From the NCBI RefSeq assembly GCF_000003605.2, contig NW_003120953.1, positions 110,844 to 161,694 of the forward strand: DNA of 50,851 bases, read 5' to 3'. Of the stretch, positions 20,556 to 32,500 are shown piece by piece. Each line of letters begins with the position of its first letter. Positions within the stretch are counted from its first letter, which is position 1. The notes beneath the pieces are model-generated. The model made no database searches. It saw only the letters and a program-made list of their open reading frames with translations, and had not been told where the DNA came from. The stretch comes from Saccoglossus kowalevskii (taxonomy: Eukaryota; Hemichordata; Enteropneusta; Harrimaniidae). Position numbers and translations under genes: made by a program.

Positions 20556-23500
20556 CTGATAGATAAGAAGAAAATACAGATGAATTTTTAACACCTTGGG
20601 GAAATACAAATTGGGTTTTGAAATCAGAAATTAATTTAACCATATACTTACCGAATACTGCCAACATTGACTGCAGGGCAAAGTGAAGCATTCTCTTACT
20701 GCCTTGTTTGCCACTATGTAGCAACACCTCATCATTTGCATATCCAATCAGATCAAAACCTGCAGTAAGAAAATAAGTAAATTTATGTTAAATTATGACC
20801 TATGTTCCAAATACTGGAAATAATTATATGGTTTTAACCATTGTGTACTGTAAACATCTTTTCAATTTCACATTTTTGGAAATAAGCCTGAAAAAATGTT
20901 TCTGGTCAAATCGCTTTCTAAAATTGACAGGCGTGGGTGGCTTTTTATTCTGAAATCATTAGGTTTATAATTTTTTTTAATTTTTTCGAAAATTTTTATT
21001 AAAAATCTGTGACACACACCATTTTAAACCACCATACATAGACCAGAAACATGTACATTTTTTTTCTGGCCACAGCATTTTGTAGCAGTAACTTCACTAA
21101 GTTCCTTAACATAGTGAGTCACTACATCCCTGCAACTACTGTCAGTAGTAGCAATTGTCTACCACGTGCTACCTACTTCGTGGAATAATTGTGGGAAATA
21201 TTTTGGCAGTAGTGGAGTACCTTTTTGCAAAATGGAGCTACGTATGTCAGTCGCTGATTTTTACTCACCGAGTGCTGCCAAAAATTCATGACATCCATGG
21301 GTTTTCCACTGCTGGGCACTAAGTGTTACTTGCAGACTGCTGTCTTTGTTGTAGCGAGCAATGGCTGTTTTCAACTGTAATGAAAACATATGTAAAGTGT
21401 GAGGTTATTTCATGTGAAGTGGCAATATACATGTATGTACTACAGTTATGAGCCATTCAGGAATCTGGACTGATAAATTACAGTTAATAGCCAATCAGAA
21501 ATTTGGACTGATAAATTACAGTTATCAGCCAATCAGAAATTTGAACTGATAAATTACAGTTATCAGCCAATCAGAAATTTGGACTGATATGTTACAGTTA
21601 TCAGCCAATCAGAAATTTCGACTTATGACACTGAATGATGTAGTCTAAAAATCAACACTAAAGATCACATGCAAACAAGAAAATATTTGAATTTTTCTGA
21701 TGTTTCAATGCTAAACAACACAGCCAGATTTCCTCTGCAAACAGTTTTCTGTATTTATGGTAATTTTTTGTAATCTCAAGGATGAAAATGAACAAGGTAA
21801 TAATTTAATATTGGTTAAATGTTTTCAAAAATTTGCAAACAAGCTAAATACATAAAGACAATTTTATGACAAATTTTCAAAACAATACAAGCAAACTTCA
21901 TTGTATCAAGTTTCAGAACAACAATACAGGTATTAAGAAGAAAAACAAAACTGTTTCACTGTATATAACAAAAACCATGTTTTTAATGACAGTCACAGAC
22001 GTAATATATTCGGAAACTTACCAATCGTATAATGCCATATGCTGTTTCCGGGGCACGTAGTAACCGTGACAATCCGATAATCATCTCTGCAGACAAGCCT
22101 AAAGGAACAAGAATAACCAAGTGATCATTATTATGCAAATAGCCACCAAGATAGAGTTGAGAGCGAGAGAGCCACGCAATTTTGTTTGCCCTCCCCCCCA
22201 CCAAACAGTGTTCTATTCTTTTGTCTTGTGGCACCTATCTGTCAGCTGACCGTTGTTAATCAGTGGCTCTGACTGGCGACAGAGAATGGAATACTATTTG
22301 AGGAGAAAAAACAACTTACATTGCTCTTAGCAAGATTCTAAAGCGATTTGCAACTAAAGGTTTTTTATAGCAATAAAAAATTTGAAAAAAATTCATGTTT
22401 AGATGCAAGTCGTCAGAAGCTAGTCAAAGTACTGAAATAAATTGTTAAGTATCTGCTAAAACTTAAAGCAGCATTACTAATGTTTCATTGGGGTTCTAAA
22501 TTATTATGTGACAAAGTTTCACTCTGAGAATTCATTTTTGTTTTGAATTGAGGCCCACACTAATTAAAAACATTAGTTAGTTCATGAAATTCAAACAAAC
22601 AAATTTGTAGCCAAAACTATAACTGACAATCATTTGAACTTTAGAAAATCTATCGCAAGCGTGGAAATTAGGACAACACACAACGTTATGCTAGGACGCC
22701 ATTTTGAACCAAAGCTTGACCTGTGTCATGTGGCTGGCAACCGTTGTCAGGGTATTTCACGTGATCTTGCAGTGAGTGGAATATCCATTATTAAACACAA
22801 ATTCAGGTCATACAGCTTTAGAAATGATCACAGAATGCAACTTTAATCAAGACGATGGACCTACCGAGCAAAGCCTGCAGACTGGCGCTGGCTTTCATCA
22901 GTCGTTCACCTGGATCAGCCTGCGGGAAAAACACCGATGCCGGAATGTCTTTGGAGGTCGCTTCAAACTTGAACCCAACCGAGAGGAGGAGTTCTCTCCA
23001 ACCGCTGACCGGACCAACTTTCTTCATGATACTTTGTTGCGTTGTGTACATGGGATTTCTCTGTCCACGGTGAATCCTCTGTAGTGATTTCTCAACCTAC
23101 GTGTCAAACAAAGTGCGTGTGAGTGTGCGCGTGTGAAAATAGAAGGAATTGATGAGGGATTTCTCAACTAATATGAAAACAACAACTAAACAAGAATTGC
23201 AGTAATACACTAAAGAGGAAAGCACAAAAATTACTCTGAAGTAATTCCTTAACCTATGTAACATTTATGGTTTTGGTTTATTTTAAATTCACAGATTTTT
23301 CAGTGAAACAATGAGTTCCATTAAAATTCTATAGATTTAATTTGGATGATTCCACTTATCAGCAAGAATAGTTAATGAATTTAGAGTAGACAGGTTTACC
23401 AGAGACATTTTTAATGCAAAAAAGTACTTACCAAGTGAAGTAACACTCGCATAGCTTCCCTACATTTCGTCGGCGTTGATAGAACTTCACCAAGGGCATT

Positions 23501-26500
23501 ACCAAACATCATGGTTTTATTGCTAAGTTTGACATCGCCACCAATCACCATAAACCCGGCCCAGTTCGCGGGATGACTATACTGCTTCACGGCGTGAACG
23601 CTACGCATGGCTTCATTCAAAGCGTAACTCGTAACCGTGCCTTGTAACAGATGTGTGTAGAACTCTCGCATCAGCAGCTTAGAAGAGACTTCCTTGACGG
23701 GCCATAGCGGCACCACAACAGCCTGAGCACCGGCTGTCAAAAATGCTCTCACCAGCCCGATAAGTCCATCAGAGGTTATCTGTCCGATTCTTAGATCATG
23801 ATTATGCGCACTGAGGACGACCAGTTTAGCCGACAGTTCCAGATTGAGGATATCGGCGGCAGTGAGTAAGAACTCGTTCAATGCGGGCATGTCCGAGTTA
23901 CTGTCAAGATCACTCTCGTCACTTTCATTGAATTCCATTCGTTCAGCCATACCATGTGATTCACTGCAAGAAAACCGATATAAGATGTTCATCAATCTGG
24001 TTTAGTCTGGTTTGCTCTGGTTCCACAATTTGTACCTGCCCAATAATGTGCTAACAGTGTAATGGGCAGTCTACTGTGACCCATTCAAGTTTTCCAAATT
24101 TTAAAGTAGCTTCAAAAAGACAAAATTCCTTGAATCAAATCTTCACAACTACAGTATTTAGGCGATATGTCCCCACGTTACGAAATTATGAACATTTGGC
24201 TCTTATAATTCATTGAGAACTAACAACACAAGTTGTAAAACAATTGTACCTGTGCATACGAGACGACCCTTTGCTCGGCATAGTGTATTCACTGGGTGAC
24301 AGGATAATAGCAGATAGTTTCCAAGATATGTGTGTTGCAAAGTGAATGCATTCAGCCTGGCAGATGGTTTTCAGGACCATTTCCTTTGTGGCAGCACTAC
24401 CAATCAGTGGCTTAATACCGACGATATCACCAACAATCCTTGCTTCCTGTGCAACAAAATAAAAACATATGAAGTTAGTTTCCAGAGAGTACAGGTGCAT
24501 AAACAATTTTTTTTTTAATTTTTGGTATCATAGAAAATACAGTATTGCTAGGATATTATTATAAAATGTGCTTCAATGTTATAAAAAAACAAAATATGAC
24601 TTCCAAGTTCAAGTTCAAAGTGACCTGAACTTATCACCACCAGACTTGAATGTATCTTGCTTAAATTTGTCTACACTTTTTTCCAAAATTCTTCAATATT
24701 TTTGGAAATAAACCCTAATTTTGGATCTAACAGACAAAATTTGGATCAGTTTTTTAGTTTTTACTATAAATCTACTGAAGGGAAGTGCAGACTAAAAATA
24801 GGACTATTTTGTGAATTTGTGATAAAAAGAGGGGAATGGTGGTGAAAAGGTTAATATTCATGTTTGGTATCATCCGGGGTGGAGCTATGTCACAAGACGT
24901 TCCAAAGACGCGCACCACTGTGCGAGGTGGTGTGGAACAGCATAAAATCAACTTTGAAGTAATCCTGGACAACCAAATTTATATATGTTGGACATGCTGG
25001 GGTGATCTTGTTACACTGTTCAGGGGAGTCTCAACAACCATTCCAAAGTACTGTTTTCTGGGAGTTTTCGGCCTTTGTTTTCACCGTGATGGTTGCCAGA
25101 CGGTGAAAATACCCGGATGTCCGCCGCAGAGAATATGTACATATACAAAACGTATAAATACATAATGACTTATGATTTGACGCTCACCTGCTCTGCATTC
25201 ACCAAACTACCCCAACCCCATCTCTGCTTGGCCGACTGCGGTAACTTTGGATTGCCTATGATCAATGCGGGGAGAGTGCTAGAACTGTACGTCTGTTGTT
25301 GGTTAGTCTTGATGCTGGCGTTCAACGCTCTTAGCGACGGCACAACCCTCAATTTGAATCTTTCAAAGAGGCAGGCTTGGCTCGATGACCCTTTCAGGAC
25401 GCCGAATGGCACTAAGTGAAGGTCACCTGCGGATAACGAAAGTAACAGTTTAGAAAAAGACAGTGGGGTTATTTATGAACTGATCATTTATGTGATAGTG
25501 CCCTCTATGGCAGAGTTGCAATACTTAATACCGTGGTTATGTGAAATACAAATTTTAAAGCGAGAGGGTCGTCCCCTGCGCTCACGCAGGAATTGACTCC
25601 CAAACGACGTAAAAGCTCATGGGTAGACGTTTGTTTGTAAACAATGACATGCTATGGCCATCTGACGCATGCGCAGGTGACGACTCCCCCGCTTTAAGAT
25701 AATTATCCCAGATTAGGTATTTATGGAGTTAATCTACGTACGATTGTCTAAGCACTTAAAGAGTAAAATATACACTTAATCCCAGGACATTGTGAGCGTT
25801 TGTTAAGAGTGTGCTTTTATATTTGTTTGGACATTTTCACATACATTTCATATCTATGTCAAAAACTATCATTACTTAGATCAATTCTGACATCATCACA
25901 CTACACAAAAATTTGACCAAAACAAATTTCTGGTCAATTTCTTTTCGAAAATTAACATGCTTGAATGGTTCTCTATTTTCATTCAGAAATTGTCATAAAT
26001 TTATGATTTTTCAAGAATACTTATTTTAAAACTAGTTTTACTTTTTTTAAATTCTGTTGCACACGGCAACCAGAAGCATTATTTGTGGGTGGAGTAAAGT
26101 CCGTAAAAGTAATGTACTTACCTTGTAAAACTAGGATGAGTTCTCTTGGTGGTGTATCTGGACCATTCTGTTTTGGTAAAGCATCTTCAAGAGGTCCTAT
26201 CAAAAGGTCATAGAGAGTTTTTAAAGGAGGTTTTCCCGACCACACTCTCCGTCGCCTCACTGTATCCCTACCGCCATAGCCTAAGCCACCGAAGACGCTT
26301 CCGTTGAAACTCATACTGCCGCTTAATTGACTGAACAAACTGTTGAGACTGTGAGAACTGCCGCTGAGTACGTGACTGCGCTGAACGGCATCATTACTTT
26401 CCCCGCTTTCGGCACTTATCTTGCGGCTGATCTCATCCAGGTGCTGCTGTAATATGTCGTCAGCCTCACTTTCCGTCTCGCTCGCGATCTCACCCCTACC

Positions 26501-29500
26501 CAGTACAGGGGAGACATCTACACCAAGACTGTCACGCGCATACTGAATATACTGGTCAAGTTGAGTTGAGGTAGTAGAGTTCATAATGGTGTTCATCGAG
26601 GTGTTGCTCTCTGATGATGATGAGCTGTCTGGGGCACCTTCACTGTCAAGTTCAAGATCACTGAGATGACATTCATTGAACTTGACAACACCTATTAGAA
26701 ACAAAAGAAAAACTCTTCATTTATCATAGCACACAATAATTCAAATAAACACTAGCTCTATAAATTCAAGAAATAAGGGCTCTGAACTCCTTAGTTTCTA
26801 TACAGTTGATGTGAACTTTGAACTAATCTGACCTTGTGATCTCAAGTACTGTATTTAAAGTATCTTTGACATGTAATTCAGATCAAGTTAATGCTTTCAA
26901 ATGAAAGTTCAGACTATGATTATTAGATTTCTCAGTATCGGCAAACAATAATTTGTAGTCTTGAGTAATTTGTGTTGCAAATTACTGAGCACTGCATTGA
27001 TCCGCTTGTGACCGAGTTTCCAGAATTTTATTAGAGTTTCATGATGCCTCAGAGTTGTCATCGAAGCAACCATACTGAATAGTCGTTTGCACCATGATGA
27101 GTCCATCACCATGACGATAGACGTTTTCAGAAAAATTGTCAAGACAGTAAAGTAATTTTTTGAAGGTCAAATAATCCTTTATAATGTTTTCCATGACCAT
27201 GTAGCCAAACTATTTGGTCAAAAAAAATGAAAAAATACATAAAAATGTGGAAAATATTCCATCAAACCATTACGGAAGAATACTGTATGCTGAAAGGGAG
27301 GCATTTAAGACGTACTGTACAATAGTACAGAGAGAGAGGCAGCTAAAGTAAATACAATTACAGCGTTATTGTGTTATTGTTACACAGTTGTCTGAGCACT
27401 GTGGTTGTTTGTGTTGATTTTCAGACAGGACCTTAGTCAATAACTCAGAGTTACCACCCTGAGGGAGGATGTGGGAGGTGAAAAACAATGATTACACAGT
27501 TTACTGTTCACACCCCTTACAATACCACGCATGACATCTCAATTTAATTCATAAATCAGTTGTTTTGATCACACTAATGTGTATTTTTAGATCTCGATAC
27601 AATACTGCGTTCAATGTTTGTTAGTTTTTCAACGATCGAAATACAAAATATATGTTGTATTGTAAATCAATTATTCACTGGGTTTTAATTTCGCTATTTT
27701 CGCTGATACAAGTAAGTAAAATGTGAACATGTAAAATAACAATAAAACTTGCTTCCTTGTGAAATTAAGATAGTGAAAATAAATGATTTTACAGTAGATG
27801 GAAACTGTTATGTAGTGTGGTGAGGACTCAATTGTCTGTTCAATCCATCATTTTTTTTTTTTTTATAAAAATGTAGATTAATGCGATCGAAGGTTACATA
27901 ATTAAATCAAATATTTCTGTAGATCAAGTACCATTTATTTACAAGATGCATGTACGTGTATGTGGGAATAATGGGTTCCACATGAATTTGTTACATTTTG
28001 TATCCGAGTATCTAATAAATTGCTCAAAAGCTTTAACAGAAAATATCAATTTATCTGACTATCTCTCAGTGTTGTCGTTTTTTTCAAATGACGTATTCTC
28101 GAAATAACCTCGAAGAAATTTACTACAATGCATGTATTTGTACATTAGAATATAAATTGTATTAAAAATTACAGATTTATGCTAACATGCCACTGATTTA
28201 TGAAACTGACAACAAAATCATAGTTTCACTTTGGAGACTGTATTTAACATGTGACTAAAATTAGGTTGATTACCAAAGGCAAAAGAAGCCAGAAATTTTG
28301 CCATCTGTTGTAAGCCATCACCAACTAAAATCATAATGTTTCATGAAAATTTCAAAATATTCCTAAATGGATGAAGAAGAAATAATATCTGTAAAAAAAA
28401 CTAACCTTGCTTAGGAGTGATAATCCACATATATAGATGGCCAGCTGCAATGGAATAATAAATCACCGTAGAGGATTGTTTCTTAACAGCCTCTACGATC
28501 TGATCCGTGGTCATCAACATACTGTCCATGGCATCAGACAGGTTATCAGACTTTCCTGTCTGCCGCTCCATTAACAAATCCACAAAAGCTCTAGTCCTGC
28601 CTCGCTCTGCCACAGCCAAGGCTTCATTGTGTCTACCGAGCTCCACAAGAACTCGCTGTAATGCTTGGTACGATGCAGTTTGAAGATCAAACAGGTTGAG
28701 TCGGTAATCGTTGCTGAATTGTAACTCCCGGCGAATGTTTTCAAACAACTCAGCGGCTTTGTACAACTGGTGTTGCGAATCCTCCAGACTTCCGTTTGCC
28801 CACAAGGCAAGTCCGAGCCGATGACGGATCTTGGCTTCGTCCTCTTTTCGTCCGAGCTGATCAGCAATGTGTAATCCTTGTTGTAAATAAGTCACAGCCT
28901 GTGGATAGTTGGCCAATGCATGGTGAATCCGCCCCAAGCTGCTGTATGCGAGTGTCTTAGCAACTCGGTCGTTCATCTGAGCGGCAATGCTCAAGTGCTG
29001 TTCTTGATAAAGTATTGCTTGTTCATAATTCCCAAGCGACTCGTGAGTAACTCCCAGATTACCGTAAGCACGTCCTTGGCATGAAGGATTGTTCATGTCC
29101 TCTGCAATTGTCAAGTCCATCTGGTGATACTGCACAGCTTTATCATACTCACCCATCTGCTGGTAAACACCGCCTAATCCACACGCGGCGTCAGCTTCCC
29201 CACCCCTGTCTCGCATTTCCTGCGCAATTTTCAACTGATGTTCGAGGCATGATATCGCTTGTTCAAAATTACCCAGTAAACTATGAAGACACCCTAATTC
29301 TCCATAGGCTGAGCCCTTGGCGGATACATTGTTCAACTCATGAGCGACAACGAGCCGCTTCTCGAAACACACTAAAGCTTGCTGTAGGTTTCCCATAGCT
29401 CGGTGGGCGTTCCCAAGACCGCGGTAAGCACGATCCTGATCGTTAGCGTTGTTCGTTTTCTGTGCAATGACAAGACACTGTTCATAGTTTTTCACAGCTT

Positions 29501-32500
29501 CATCAAAATCACATAGAGCTTCATAACATTCTCCCATATTGCCGTAAGCGCGGCCCCTATCAACCACACCATTTTGATTGGTTACTTGTTCCAATGTTGC
29601 CAGCTGCTGTTCAAAATGCCCCAGAGCATCTTCAAAGTTTCCCATATTCATCTTGGTAATTCCAAGGTTTCCAAATGCCTGTGCCTCGGTAAGCGTCTCT
29701 TTCAGTTCCTGACTTGTCTCCAACTGATCCTCGTAACACATGTAGGCCTCTGTAAATTTCGCGAGGGACGTATACACTGCTCCTAAGTGTCCATGAGCTT
29801 TACACGTCCCCTTCAAATTATTCAACTCCTTAAACATTTTCAATTCCTGCGTGTGATAAGTCAGTGCTTGGTCAAGTTTCCCGACCTTCCGATGAGCAGA
29901 ACCGAGCATGCCATATGCAGTCGCTTCCAAATTCTTATTCCGAACGTTCGTCGCAAGAACCAACTGCTGCTCATAAAATTTAATAGCATTGTTGACCTCA
30001 TTTTTAGCCATGCATATATCGCCTAAATTCCCCATGGCACGAAACTTCCCCGGCGTGTTTTTCAACTGATGGGCAACAGTGAGGAAAAACTTTTGGCAGT
30101 CAAACGCCTCGTCGTAATTTCCCAGTGTCTTGTGGGCAAGCCCAAGATTACAATAAGCCCTTCCCATGGACACTTTGTCCTGCATCTTCCGGGCAAGGGC
30201 AAGATCTTGTTCATAAAAATGAACAGCATCCTTGAAAGTGCCAAGTGAATAATGCGCATACCCAAGGTAGTGATATGCGCGCCCTTCACCCTCTGTGTCA
30301 CACATATCTTTACAAAGTGCGAGAAACTGTTCATAATACGGCACCGAGTTAGAAAACTCTCCTTGTGCACTGTAGAAATTTCCTAAGTTACTTAAGGCAC
30401 GGGCTTCACTGGGTTTGTCCTTGAGTTCTCGCGCAACCGACAGATGGCAGTGGTAGTGTTCCAAGGCTTTATCGCGAAAGCCCAGCGACTGATACGCAAT
30501 GGCGAGGTTTCCCTGCGTGCATGCTTCCGACGACCGATCATCAACCTCCTTTGAGATCGCCAATTCCTGTTTATGATATTTGACAGCCTCCTCAAATTGC
30601 CCGAGGGCGCTGTAAGCGTTTCCCATATTTCCAAATGCTCGCCCTTGCCCGGGACGATCCTCAAGTTCATGGACAATTGTCAAATGGGCTTTGTGTAACT
30701 TGAGCGCCGTATCATACTGTCCCTGCTGCTGATATATAATTCCTAAATTCGAGCATGCCCGTCCTTCCATAACTTTGTCTTTCGTACTGAGCCCAATGTT
30801 CAGTTGCTGTTCATGGCAATGCTTGGCACGTTCCAAGTCACCCATACATCTGGCAGCGTGTCCCAGCCCGGCATATGCACGCGCTTCCACCGTCCTGTCT
30901 TCTAACTCTTTAGCGATCTGCAAGACTTGGGTATGGTACTGCACAGCATGTTGAAATTTCCTTTTAAAATGGTACGCACTACCTAAATTGCTATACGCTC
31001 TTGCCTCCTCGTTTTTATTTTGCAGTTCCTTGGCGACGGCCAGGTGCTGCTTGTGGCATTCAAGGGCATTATCAAAGTCCCCCATTGACAAATACACCGC
31101 TCCGACGTTGCCAATTTCTCGAGCTTCGAAAAGCTTGTCGTTCAGCTGCCTTGTGAGTACCACACACTGCTTGTGACTAGCCAAGGCATTAGGGTAGTCC
31201 CCTATTGCCGAGTACACATGACCTGTAAAGAACAAGACAAAACAAAAACACCATTAAATAAATCACACCCATTTTAAATATATCAAACCCCTGAACAAAC
31301 AATTAAAGCAATTCGTTGAAGTACCTGAGGAAGCACCGATAACAACCCCTATAAATACGATTAAAATCCAAAGTTTGCCGTTTCTATAACGCACCACTTC
31401 GAAAACACAAGGAGTTGAAATATCGCTCAAATGAAACATTTGATTGCGAGGTGCAAAGTAGACTGGTGAATTATCAACATCGTGACAATAGTACTATTAA
31501 TCTTAATCTACTAAAATTGTTAAGTCAGAGATAAGTACACATAGGAATGTCAATTGGGAAGGGGGGAGGGGGGTATTATTGTTAACATTTTAATATATTC
31601 AATCACCCAATCACGCATATACCCATTTATCGACGTACAGAAGAAACTTGAGTTTCTTGGCACGATATAATCGAAACATGAAAAGATTTGATTCTTACCG
31701 AGACTACTCAGTGCGTTGGCAGCTACTTTTCTGTCTTTTTGTTTCATGGCTAAAACCAACTGAAATCGATTGTGTGCGAGAGCTTCTTTGAAGTTAGCCT
31801 TTGAAAAGTACGCCGACCCAAGATTACCGTGGGCTCTACACTCTCCTTCATTGTCACCTGTAGAGGAAGAGAATTAAAATTCAGTTTTTTATTTTAAAAA
31901 TATAACATTTTTCTCTCAAACTTGTTTTCAATAATTTAGACAATTTTTTCTTTCCTGACATGCATGCATGCTTGCAATGAAACTGTATGGAATATTTAAA
32001 TATATACGGAATTTTAACACTTAAACTATTTCAATTAAAAAGTCAAGTGTGGAAGTATACATTGACTCAGAACTCGTGTATTGATACACTTTGACACATG
32101 AGAGTGAATAGTCTACAACTCTTAAGTTTTCTAGAGTAAGATTTCTATGTTTATCAACTTCACTTTCTAAATCTCACCTAACGATTTCGCTACCGAAAGG
32201 TCTTGCTGCATGTATGATATGGCCTTGTCTATATTGCCGAGTCCCCAGTGTGCACTGCTTAGAGCAGAAAATACAGATCCTCTCAGCTTTAAACTGCAGG
32301 TACCTGCAAAAAAAAAAACGAGAACCAATGTATTAGAGTGAGTGTAAATAGACCATTTTCCGTTCACTGCGAGAATCACTCGTTATGCCTGAAATCGAAC
32401 GTACAAACAGGACACACAAAGATCGTAGTGGCGTCAAACATCGCGCGGGATTCGACAAACGCGAAAGTATTTCGGGGACATTTCCATGCTTAATAATGTG

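Noticed and set aside
24836-25165. 109-codon plus-strand open frame in a TTC28 intron
   Set aside because: Begins within MITE family B and runs into unique intron sequence; no protein-like pattern.
26909-27142. 77-codon minus-strand open frame in a TTC28 intron
   Set aside because: No homology or splice signals in the right phase, and orthologous proteins have no such insert between exons D and E. It was the least AT-rich intronic patch, so it was considered.
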